In this document: positions 41,424-48,805 of the stretch, piece by piece
Numbering within the stretch: position 1 is the stretch's first letter
How the letters are laid out: the number at the start of each line of letters is the position of its first letter
Source: Peristeroidobacter agariperforans
GTDB taxonomy: Bacteria > Pseudomonadota > Gammaproteobacteria > Steroidobacterales > Steroidobacteraceae
DNA: 64,000 nucleotides
Reading direction: 5' to 3'
Assembly: GCF_004138335.1 (NCBI RefSeq)
Contig: NZ_RYFW01000002.1
Coordinates: 229,501-293,500, forward strand
The notes under the pieces: generated by a model
What the model was told of the DNA's origin: nothing
Seen by the model: the letters and a program-made list of their open reading frames with translations, nothing else
Databases searched by the model: none
Position numbers and translations under genes: made by a program

Positions 41424-42776
41424 ATGCGCGAGACTCCCTGGACGGTGCTCGGCATCGAACCGACGACGGACGAGCGGGCGATCAAACGGGCGTACGCTTC
41501 GCTGCTCAAGGTAACTTCTCCGGAGAAGGATCCGGCTGGTTACATGAAGCTGCGCGAGGCCTATGAGAGAGCCAAGCAACACGCGGAATATCTCGCCTTA
41601 CGGGAACGGAGCGAGACGGAGGAGGAACCGGACGAATCGCACGAAGCTGATGCTGTGCCGACGCCGGAGCCCGAGCCCGTCATCGAATCGCCGCAGCGGC
41701 GTGCTTTTGCCGAGTTGCATGCGCTGCTGGACCAAGGACAGGGCGATGCGTTCCTGGAGAAACTTGCAGCGATCAAGGCCGAGAACCTGTTCGCGACACT
41801 CGACGAGCAATATTTCTTTACCGGTGAAGTTGCGCGCCTGATCCAGGAATTCAAGATCGACGACGTCGAGTGGTGCGGTCGGGCGGCCGAGTTGCTCGGC
41901 GCTCGCGAGCACGAAAACATTTTCGACGGCGATCCGCGTTACTGGTACGCATATCAGGAGGTCCTGCGCTGTTACAGCGCATTGTTGGCGAACCGCGCCC
42001 AGGCACACCTGGATCAGCGATCCGGCGAGGAGCTTGCGCCAGGATATTTGCACGTCTATCACGTGCTCACAGCGCCATTCGATGCCGAGCGACTGAGCGC
42101 GCTCACGCGCTCCCAGACGTACTCGCGACTGGCAGAGCGCATCCTGGAGCGCGCCAGAAGCGATATGAGCATCGCCATTCCCGCGGAAAACAGAGAATGG
42201 TGGGAACGCACCGCCATGGCCGGACAGCACCAACCTGTCGCGGAGCCGGCATCGTTCACGGTAACCGGGCCGATCCCGGTGCAAAACGAGCGCAGGTTTC
42301 CGTTCTGGGCGATATGGGTGCTCTTTGTCGTTCTCGCCCAATTCGCTCGTGCCTGCTCCGATACGCACACCAACGAGTCAGCCACCCGGGATTGGAAGTC
42401 TCGCGAGACCAACGAACGCTTCATGGCGCCACAGGTGAGGAAGTGGCGTGAGGACCTGGAGCGCCAGGAGCGTGAGAGCGCAGCGGCCAAAGAACGATTG
42501 GATGCTCGTTTGACGAGCTGCGACGAAGAGACGCGCGAGGCCATCCTGACGCAAATGTACATCGCCGCAGCGAACAAGCGCTTCGAAGCAAGCTCGGACA
42601 CCACCAAGTGGCAGACGCCATCGGGGCTGAGTCCTCCGGGCCGCCCGTTCACGATTGCAGACGCTGCAGCCCAGCTGCCGTTGGACGAAAGCGACCCGGT
42701 AATCGCGGCACTTCTCGACAAGTGCCGGACCGTCAGCCTGTACGCAGACCCGGGGAAACTGATCGAGAAGCCCTGA
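41424..42776 (+). CDS. DjlB/DjlC-like J-domain membrane protein, partner of HscC
   Basis: This 450-residue protein starts with a J-like domain (WTVLGIEPTTDERAIKRAYA, YMKLREAYERAKQHAEYL). The expected HPD tripeptide is replaced by a stretch reading TSPEKDPAG, as in the atypical J-domains of HscC partners. An acidic linker follows, then a helical region, one membrane segment near residues 293-310 (FPFWAIWVLFVVLAQFA), and a charged C-terminal part with a coiled-coil-like RKWREDLERQERE segment. The five-base spacing after hscC shows an operon. It should tether HscC activity to the inner membrane; that is inferred from the partner family. Confidence 0.88.
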   Translation: MRETPWTVLGIEPTTDERAIKRAYASLLKVTSPEKDPAGYMKLREAYERAKQHAEYLALRERSETEEEPDESHEADAVPTPEPEPVIESPQRRAFAELHALLDQGQGDAFLEKLAAIKAENLFATLDEQYFFTGEVARLIQEFKIDDVEWCGRAAELLGAREHENIFDGDPRYWYAYQEVLRCYSALLANRAQAHLDQRSGEELAPGYLHVYHVLTAPFDAERLSALTRSQTYSRLAERILERARSDMSIAIPAENREWWERTAMAGQHQPVAEPASFTVTGPIPVQNERRFPFWAIWVLFVVLAQFARACSDTHTNESATRDWKSRETNERFMAPQVRKWREDLERQERESAAAKERLDARLTSCDEETREAILTQMYIAAANKRFEASSDTTKWQTPSGLSPPGRPFTIADAAAQLPLDESDPVIAALLDKCRTVSLYADPGKLIEKP

Positions 42777-42900
42777 GAAGAGCGCCGTTGTCGCGTGTGA
42801 AAAGTTGTTGGACCAAGGCCGCATAGACCCATCGCCACGGTTCGCTCACTTTCGCTCGTCATCTCAGGCAAGCAGTCGGTCCTGCCGCAGGAGCTTTGTC

Positions 42901-43368
42901 ATGTACAGACGAATCCTGGTTCCAGTCGATGGCAGCGCGGCAGCGTCGCAAGGCTTGAATGAGGCCATCGAGCTCGCCAGCAGTTTGAAAGCGCGCATCC
43001 GCCTGCTGCACGTCGTGGAGCCCATCGTCATGATGCCCGCCGAAGCGATGGCAGGCGCCATCGTCGACCTCGCCGATGGTCTTCGCAAGGCCGGCGCCGA
43101 ACTGTTGGAAGAGTGCGAGAAGAAAGTTGCGAAAGCCGGCGTCGAGGTCGAGCACGCCTTGATCGAAGCGATCGGACGCTCAGCAGGCGAGTGCGCCGTG
43201 AAGGAGGCCGAAGAGACAAAGGCCGACCTCATCGTTTGCGGCACTCACGGCCGCCGCGGCGTTCGCAGATTGTTGATGGGAAGCGATGCGGAGTACATCG
43301 TACGCCGCGCGCCCGTGCCGGTGCTGTTGGTGCGGCACCAGGAGTCGGCAGCCAAGGCGGCGGCGTAA
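42901..43368 (+). CDS. Universal stress protein (UspA family)
   Basis: This 155-residue protein starts YRRILVPVDGSAAASQGLNE and has the ATP-binding end CGTHGRRGVRRLLMGSDAEY (G-2x-G-9x-G pattern) followed by VPVLLVRH. Length and motifs match single-domain ATP-binding UspA proteins, cytoplasmic dimers induced by stress. AGGAG lies seven bases before the ATG. It is 124 bases behind the HscC/J operon and ahead of tRNA-Thr. Confidence 0.94.
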   Translation: MYRRILVPVDGSAAASQGLNEAIELASSLKARIRLLHVVEPIVMMPAEAMAGAIVDLADGLRKAGAELLEECEKKVAKAGVEVEHALIEAIGRSAGECAVKEAEETKADLIVCGTHGRRGVRRLLMGSDAEYIVRRAPVPVLLVRHQESAAKAAA

Positions 43369-43522
43369 GTCTGTTACTCGATCAGATGTGATCGATACTA
43401 CAGCTGTCTATGGTGCCCGCCGGCTCCACAAAGAAGTAGAACGGTGTCAGCCACACCTATCGGGCTGTATTGCCAAGCAACGAGCTGACCGTGGCAGCCT
43501 GACACCGGCGGCAACCTGGAGG

Positions 43523-43551
43523 TTCCCGCCGGCGCGGATCTGGCTTACAAT
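43523..43551 (+). promoter_or_regulatory. Candidate promoter of tRNA-Thr
   Basis: TTCCCG and TACAAT are spaced 17 bases apart and end 16 bases before the tRNA. The -10 is good, the -35 weak. The preceding 150 bases contain no gene; a 9-bp inverted repeat (CGGTGTCAG at 43442, CTGACACCG at 43499) is present. Confidence 0.5.
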
Positions 43552-43567
43552 GCCCGACCTTCTCCGG

Positions 43568-43643
43568 GCTGGCTTAGCTCAGTTGGTAGAGCTACTGATT
43601 TGTAATCAGTGGGTCGGGGGTTCGAGTCCCTCAGCCAGCACCA
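43568..43643 (+). tRNA. tRNA-Thr (anticodon UGU)
   Basis: A full cloverleaf is visible: acceptor arms GCTGGCT and AGCCAGC, D-arm with AGCTCAGTTGGTAGAGCT, anticodon stem ACTGA/TCAGT around loop TTTGTAA (anticodon TGT at 43601-43603), T-arm with GGTTCGAGTCC, and an encoded CCA end. It reads ACA (and other ACN) threonine codons. Confidence 0.98.
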
Positions 43644-43666
43644 CCTTACGCGCGTTAGAGCCTGAT

Positions 43667-44722
43667 TCACGCCTTCCGAGTCAGCTCGCTGATCCAGTTC
43701 GTTTCCCACGTCGCGCCATTGTCTGCGGACCACGCTTGTTCCCAATGCGCAGAGGACGGCGTGATACGCGACCACTGCGCTCGCACCTTGACCGGCTTGC
43801 CATCGTGCACGTCATCGCCCAGGAACGTGCCGACGCCATCCCTGAAGCTGCCGCGCTCCGGCGTCGAGATCTGCGAGGGATTGCGGCTGTCCATCCACCA
43901 GCTCAGCCATTGTTTGCTATCGCGATCGTAGGCTCGCAGGCTGACGCCGTGGAATGCCCCGCCAGGTGCGTTGAACGTATTGTCGGCAACATTGCCGAAG
44001 CCGCCGAGCACGGGCCAGTTGGTAAGCGTGTTGTCGAACTCTTCCCACTGCGTGCTGCCGGCCAGTCGCTGTTTGAGTCGACGGTTGTTGGCGTGCCAAC
44101 TGCCGACCAGAAAATCGAAGTCGCGAGGCGCGTCGTCGAGCCGAGGCAGAGACGTGGGTTTCGCGCTGGTGCGAGTGAAGTAATTGCGCCAGTTCACTTC
44201 CCACGTCTTGCCGTCGTCGGGCGAGAACGCTTGCTCCCAGTTCGGACGTTTGCTGTGAATGTCGAGCCAGCGGAAGCGCACGATGACCGGCCGGCCTCTC
44301 AAGGTGTCCTTGCCGATGAACGTGCCGGTGTCGGCTTCGATGCGACCGAGCACGGGCGGATCGAGCCGCGTCGGATAGCGGCCGTCCATCCACCAGATCG
44401 CCCACTGCTGCGTGGCCGGATCGAAGGAGCGGATCGACAGTCCGCGATAGATGCCGTCGGGCAGCTCGACCACGTTGTCATCGACGTTGCCGAGCCCGTT
44501 CAGCGTCGTCCACAGCACGCTCTTGCCGTTGAACTCCTGCCAGTCGTTGTTGTTGGTGAGGCGCTCTTTCAGTCGTCGGTGCCAGACATCCCAATTGCCG
44601 ATCAGCCAATCCCAGTCGTGCGCGTGGGCCGAAACGTCCTTGCCGTTCGCCAACAAGGACGGGCTGGCGGCGGCCGCCCCCGCCATGGCCATCGCGATCA
44701 TCACGTCTCGGCGATTCATCAT
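43667..44722 (-). CDS. Tat-exported duplicated DUF1579-like protein
   Basis: This roughly 351-residue protein has a twin-arginine-type signal (NRRDVMIAMAMAGAAAA). It contains two similar halves of about 150 residues. Each begins with WxxNNRRL or W(D)VWHRRLK-like text, includes FGNVADN or LGNVDDN, then SLRAYDRDSKQWLSWWMDSR or SIRSFDPATQQWAIWWMDGR, and ends WEQAWSADNGATWETNWI or WEQAFSPDDGKTWEVNW. The repeat resembles DUF1579-type beta-rich domains of unknown function. It is periplasmic. It is divergent from a LysR gene that may regulate it. ATG at 44722 is preferred because GAGG lies at good spacing. Confidence 0.82.
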   Translation of the reverse strand: MMNRRDVMIAMAMAGAAAASPSLLANGKDVSAHAHDWDWLIGNWDVWHRRLKERLTNNNDWQEFNGKSVLWTTLNGLGNVDDNVVELPDGIYRGLSIRSFDPATQQWAIWWMDGRYPTRLDPPVLGRIEADTGTFIGKDTLRGRPVIVRFRWLDIHSKRPNWEQAFSPDDGKTWEVNWRNYFTRTSAKPTSLPRLDDAPRDFDFLVGSWHANNRRLKQRLAGSTQWEEFDNTLTNWPVLGGFGNVADNTFNAPGGAFHGVSLRAYDRDSKQWLSWWMDSRNPSQISTPERGSFRDGVGTFLGDDVHDGKPVKVRAQWSRITPSSAHWEQAWSADNGATWETNWISELTRKA

Positions 44723-44819
44723 CGGGGACATCCTCAGTTGTTGTTCCTTACGAGGATGGTGGCAACACGCGGGTGAAGTTGACCACGCGAAGATCGGGCC
44801 TATACCCTAAGGCAAACTT

Positions 44820-45752
44820 ATGGTGTGGGATCACCGCTTTCCGTCGCTGGCTTCGATTCGTGCCTTCGAGGCCGCGGCACGCCTGCGCAGTTTTGCCAAG
44901 GCCGCCCAGGAGTTGGATACAACCGCGGCGTCGGTGAGCTATCACGTGCGTCAGCTCGAGCGGCAGATCGGCGTGATCCTGTTCCGGCGTCATCCGCACA
45001 AGGTCGAGCTCACCGAGCCCGGCGAGCTGATAGCAACCGAAGCGATGAGTGCATTTGCAGGCCTGCGCGCCAGTTTCATTCGCGCGGTCGATCTGGATCA
45101 GTCGCGCCTTGCGATCACGACCTTGCCGACGATCGGCACGAGCTGGCTGACACCTCGGCTCGGGCGGTATCGCGCGAAGCATCCGGACATCCAGTTCGAA
45201 CTGGATTTATCGGCCGATGCGCAGGACCTCACGACCGGCCGCTTCGATGCCGCCATTCGCAACGGTCACGGGCGATGGCCCGGCCTGCGCGCGACCAGGC
45301 TTTTCCCGAGCATCTTCATGCCTCTGTGTATTCCTTCGATGAAGGCTGCGGCGGCGAAGCTCGCGGATCCGAAGCGGGCGAGGGAAGTGCCGCTGCTCGG
45401 ACGAACTGATTGGTGGACGCTGTGGTATCAGGCGCTGGGCTTCGATGAGGTGCCCGCGCTCAAGAGCATTGGCGCGAACCTGTCGATCGAATATCTGGAC
45501 ATCACCCAGGCGCTCGCGGGCGACGGGGTTGCGATCGGCTCGCCGATTCTGTTCAAAGCCGAGCTCGACGCGGGGCGGCTGGTGCCGGCGCACGACCTGG
45601 TGGCGACCGATGGCCGGGCGTTCTGGTTCACGGTGCCGGTCGCGCGCCAGGACAGTCGCAAAATCAGTCAGTTTCGCGACTGGATCCAGGGTGAAGCGGC
45701 GGCTGCGCGCGATTCGGCGGCTGCTTTCATCCGGCGGGCGAAAGCAGGCTAG
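44820..45752 (+). CDS. LysR-family transcriptional regulator (GcvA-like)
   Basis: The 310-residue protein has an N-terminal helix-turn-helix (SLASIRAFEAAARLRSFAKA, then LDTTAASVSYHVRQLERQIG) with the HPHKVELTEPGE wing, and a substrate-binding effector domain with GRFDAAIRNGHGRWPGL. The SVSYHVRQLE pattern is typical of GcvA-like LysR members. It is divergent from the DUF1579-like gene with a 97-base gap, so it probably controls that gene and itself. The effector is unknown. Confidence 0.93.
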   Translation: MVWDHRFPSLASIRAFEAAARLRSFAKAAQELDTTAASVSYHVRQLERQIGVILFRRHPHKVELTEPGELIATEAMSAFAGLRASFIRAVDLDQSRLAITTLPTIGTSWLTPRLGRYRAKHPDIQFELDLSADAQDLTTGRFDAAIRNGHGRWPGLRATRLFPSIFMPLCIPSMKAAAAKLADPKRAREVPLLGRTDWWTLWYQALGFDEVPALKSIGANLSIEYLDITQALAGDGVAIGSPILFKAELDAGRLVPAHDLVATDGRAFWFTVPVARQDSRKISQFRDWIQGEAAAARDSAAAFIRRAKAG

Positions 45753-45796
45753 CTCGTACAGAATTGCCAGAAGTCTGCGGACGCCGCGAGCCGCTG

Positions 45797-45827
45797 TTGC
45801 TGGCCGGCCCGTGACCTGAGCTATACT
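45797..45827 (+). promoter_or_regulatory. Candidate promoter of the sugar transporter gene
   Basis: TTGCTG and TATACT are separated by 19 bases and end 30 bases before the transporter ATG. The -10 box is good; spacing is two bases long. Confidence 0.45.
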
Positions 45828-45857
45828 CAGACAATTCGCCCGCCCTCGGAGCAGTTC

Positions 45858-47177
45858 ATGGCGTCACCGGTGTCGTCTCTCCCTGCCAGCAACAGTGCCG
45901 GCATCACCAGCACACAGAAGTCGGCGCTCACGCTGCTCGCCAGTCTGTTCTTCATGTGGGGCTTCATCACGGTCATCAACAACACGTTGCTGCCCCACCT
46001 GCGCTCCGTGTTCGATCTGACCTATACGCAGACCACCTGGATCGAGTCGGTGTGGTTCATCGCTTACTTCGTGGCCTCGATTCCCTCGGCCAAGCTGATC
46101 GAGCGCATCGGCTACAAGCATTCGATGGTGGTGGGACTGCTGATCATGGCGGTCGGCGCGCTGATCATGATTCCGGCGGCGAGGATTCCTTCTTATGGCG
46201 TCGTGCTGACGGCGTTGTTCACCATTGCTGCGGGCATCACGCTGCTGCAGGTCGCAGCGAATCCCTACGTCGCAGTCATCGGGCCGGCAGAGAGTGCATC
46301 CTCGCGCCTGAACCTCGTGCAGGCGTTCAATTCCATGGGCACGACGTTCGCACCGTTGTTCGGCGGCTATTTGATTTTGAGCCGCAGCGCCTCGGGTAAT
46401 GTCGAAGGCGGGGCAGCCGTGTTGACCATGGAGCAGCGCCTGGCCGACGCGCAGTCGGTGCAGCTGCCTTATTTCATCGTCGCGATGGTGCTGGTCGTGC
46501 TGGCCGTCGTGATCGCGCGTTACAAGCTGCCGGACCTCGACGCTGCCACACGCCGCCTCGACGCTGCCGATCGCAAGAACCATTCGCTGTGGAAGCACCG
46601 CAATCTGCTGCTGGGCATTCCCGCGATCTTCATTTATCTGATCGCCGAGATCGGCGTCAGCAACCTGTTCATCAACTTCGTCTCGGCGCCGGAGATCGGC
46701 AACCTGACGCACACGCAGGCGTCGAACTATTTGTTCCTGCTCTGGGGCGGCATGATGGTGGGCCGTTTCGTCGGCAGCCAGCTGATGCGCAAGTACCAGG
46801 CGGAGAACGTGCTGGCGTGGGCCGCGACGGGCGCGTTCATCGTCATGATGGTGACGGTGTTCGCGAGCGGCAAGCTCGCGATGTGGAGCCTGATCTCGGT
46901 CGGCCTGTTCCACTCCATCATGTTCCCGACGATCTTCACGCTCGGCATTCGCGGCCTGGGCCCGCTCACCGAAGAAGGCTCCGGCCTGTTGATCATGGCG
47001 ATTGCCGGCGGCGCGCTGGTGGTCGTGCAGGGACGGCTCGCCGATATGTTCGGTCTGCAGGCGTCGTTCCTGCTGACCGCGGTGTGCGAGCTGTACGTGC
47101 TGTTCTACGCGATCTGGGGCTGCAAGGTCACTGCAGCCGAGCCGGAGCAGCATTTGACCGCGCCGACCAACAAGTAA
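45858..47177 (+). CDS. FucP-type sugar:proton symporter (MFS)
   Basis: This 439-residue inner-membrane protein has about 12 hydrophobic segments. It shows the FHS-family patterns FFMWGFITVINNTLLPHLR near residue 32, AYFVASIPSAKLIERIGYKH, LLQVAANPYVAVIGP and FNSMGTTFAPLFGGYLI. The family includes L-fucose and glucose/galactose permeases using a proton or sodium gradient. No sugar catabolic genes are adjacent, so the substrate is open. The ATG at 45858 follows GGAG. A hairpin follows the stop. Confidence 0.93.
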   Translation: MASPVSSLPASNSAGITSTQKSALTLLASLFFMWGFITVINNTLLPHLRSVFDLTYTQTTWIESVWFIAYFVASIPSAKLIERIGYKHSMVVGLLIMAVGALIMIPAARIPSYGVVLTALFTIAAGITLLQVAANPYVAVIGPAESASSRLNLVQAFNSMGTTFAPLFGGYLILSRSASGNVEGGAAVLTMEQRLADAQSVQLPYFIVAMVLVVLAVVIARYKLPDLDAATRRLDAADRKNHSLWKHRNLLLGIPAIFIYLIAEIGVSNLFINFVSAPEIGNLTHTQASNYLFLLWGGMMVGRFVGSQLMRKYQAENVLAWAATGAFIVMMVTVFASGKLAMWSLISVGLFHSIMFPTIFTLGIRGLGPLTEEGSGLLIMAIAGGALVVVQGRLADMFGLQASFLLTAVCELYVLFYAIWGCKVTAAEPEQHLTAPTNK

Positions 47178-47197
47178 GCTCGATTCTGTCGCCAGCG

Positions 47198-47225
47198 CTC
47201 GAAGACCGACTGCGAGGTCTTCGAG
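47198..47225 (+). terminator. Hairpin after the sugar transporter
   Basis: CTCGAAGACC and GGTCTTCGAG form a perfect 10-bp stem with an eight-base loop, 20 bases past the stop. There is no T-run. Confidence 0.5.
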
Positions 47226-47366
47226 TCCTCGGCCGCGCCCATCCTCGATTGCTCGCGGCCAGGCGAGCCTCTCGCGAGACAGGGCGCAATTACAGCGGTT
47301 GAACCCCTCATCGCGCCGATGCCATCCTTGGCGTCCACTCATCGAGGTTGTCGCAGGGGGACCGCC

Positions 47367-47753
47367 ATGATCGATCATCTCGGCATTGCCGTGCCGGATT
47401 TCGCTGCGTCCAAGAAATTCTATCTCGAGGCCCTGGCGCCGCTCGGCATCGGCGTGGTCATGAACGTGCCCAAGGAAGAGAGCGGCGCGGCGAACGATTT
47501 CACCGGCTTTGGCGCCGACGGCAAGCCCTTTTTCTGGATTGGCCAAGGCGTGGCGCCGCAAGGCATGCACCTGTGCTTCACCGCGCAGACTCGCGCGGCG
47601 GTTGACGCGTTCTACAAAGCAGCACTCGCTGCCGGCGCGCGTGACAATGGCCCACCGGGCATTCGCGCGCATTATCATCCGAGCTACTACGGGGCCTTCG
47701 TCATCGACCTCAACGGTGTGAACCTCGAAGCGGTCTGCCACGGGCCGGCCTGA
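47367..47753 (+). CDS. VOC-family (glyoxalase/bleomycin-resistance fold) protein
   Basis: This 128-residue protein begins MIDHLGIAVPDFAASKKFYL and has HLCFTAQTRAAVDAFYKAAL and YYGAFVIDLNGVNLEAVCH, the paired beta-alpha-beta modules of VOC metalloproteins, with metal-ligand His4 and Glu near the end. GGGGGA precedes the ATG at 47367. The reaction is unknown. It is 25 bases ahead of the lipoprotein methyltransferase-like gene, so the two are likely cotranscribed. Confidence 0.92.
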   Translation: MIDHLGIAVPDFAASKKFYLEALAPLGIGVVMNVPKEESGAANDFTGFGADGKPFFWIGQGVAPQGMHLCFTAQTRAAVDAFYKAALAAGARDNGPPGIRAHYHPSYYGAFVIDLNGVNLEAVCHGPA

Positions 47754-47778
47754 AAATCATCAACGCAGGAGAAAAGAA

Positions 47779-48681
47779 ATGAGGAATGTATTGCTCACGT
47801 CCGCGCTCGCCATGCTTACAGCGCTGTCAGGTTGCTCGAAGCAGGAGCCGGCGACGCAGGCGCCGCCCGTTGCGGAAGCGACTCAGCCGGCGGCAGAGGA
47901 TCCCTTGGTTGCGAGCATCGACGGCGAGTGGCGCAGCGCTGACGACAAGTCGCGCGATGTATACCGTCACCCGAAGGAAGCGCTGGAGTTCTGGGGACTC
48001 GCGCCAGGCATGACGGTGCTGGAAGTGCAGCCCGGTGGCGGCTGGTGGAGCGACATTCTCGCGCCGTACGCGAACAAGACGGGCGGCCAGTATTACGCAA
48101 CCGCGGCTGACCTCGGAAACCCCGAGCTGCCCGAAGCGGCCAAGCAGGCGCGCAAGGATTTCGAAGCGCGCTTTGCCGCGAAGCCTGATGTGTATGGCAC
48201 CGTGCAGTTCGTGAACTTCGGCGCCAAGTCGGCTCCGCTGCCGGAGAACACTTTTGACTTCGCGCTCTCGGCGCGCTCGTTCCATGGCTGGATGGGCAGC
48301 GGCGTCACCGACAAATTCCTCAAGGATTTGTACGGCGCGCTCAAGCCCGGCGGCATTCTCGCGATCGAGCAGCATCGCGCCAATCCGGGCGAGCAGGATC
48401 CCAAGGCGGCAAGCGGCTACGTCACCGAAGAGTACGTGATCGAGCAGGCGCAGAAGGCCGGCTTCGAGTTGGTGGAGAAGTCCGAGATCAACGCCAACGC
48501 GAAGGACACCAAGGATCATCCGTTCGGCGTGTGGACGCTGCCGCCCACCAAGCGCACGCGGCCCTACAGCGAAGGTCCCGATGCGAACGACCCGAACTTC
48601 GATCGCGCCAAGTACGACGCGATCGGCGAGTCGGATCGCATGACGCTGAAGTTCCGCAAGCCGGCGGCCGCAACCGCCTGA
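47779..48681 (+). CDS. Lipoprotein with SAM-methyltransferase-like fold
   Basis: The 300-residue protein has a lipoprotein signal with lipobox LSGC (residue 19). A class I methyltransferase-like domain follows: GMTVLEVQPGGGWWSDILAP (motif I altered to EVQPGGG), LPENTFDFALSARSFHGWM, and LYGALKPGGILAIEQHRANP (motif III). The C-terminal part (KSEINANAKDTKDHPFGVW) is family-specific. GGAG precedes the ATG. Export of a SAM-type fold is odd because SAM is cytoplasmic; it may bind another ligand or act on SAM reaching the periplasm. Similar exported proteins exist but are uncharacterised to my knowledge. Confidence 0.88.
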   Translation: MRNVLLTSALAMLTALSGCSKQEPATQAPPVAEATQPAAEDPLVASIDGEWRSADDKSRDVYRHPKEALEFWGLAPGMTVLEVQPGGGWWSDILAPYANKTGGQYYATAADLGNPELPEAAKQARKDFEARFAAKPDVYGTVQFVNFGAKSAPLPENTFDFALSARSFHGWMGSGVTDKFLKDLYGALKPGGILAIEQHRANPGEQDPKAASGYVTEEYVIEQAQKAGFELVEKSEINANAKDTKDHPFGVWTLPPTKRTRPYSEGPDANDPNFDRAKYDAIGESDRMTLKFRKPAAATA

Positions 48682-48704
48682 AACAAGCCGACATGACACT
48701 CGGG

Positions 48705-48732
48705 CGGCTGGTGCCCACCGGGCACCGAGCCG
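48705..48732 (+). terminator. Hairpin after the lipoprotein gene
   Basis: CGGCT and GGTGCCC pair with GGGCACC and AGCCG (12 bp, one bulged G, three-base loop), 24 bases past the stop. No T-run follows. Confidence 0.55.
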
Positions 48733-48805
48733 CACCGAGAACGCGCCGGTTCGTCAGATATCCGGTCTATAAGATGGCCCGACAACGATTCAACAGGGGT
48801 CATCG

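Noticed and set aside
43442-43507. Nine-base inverted repeat upstream of tRNA-Thr
   Set aside because: The arms are 48 bases apart with no T-run or match to an attachment site or known regulator. The tRNA 3' end is not repeated within the window, so no integrated element is indicated.
45864-47741. A 625-codon open frame on the minus strand opposite the sugar transporter and VOC genes
   Set aside because: Its product is His/Arg/Gln/Asp-rich with no domain, and it lies exactly antisense to a transporter with clear membrane segments. Long antisense frames are common in GC-rich DNA.
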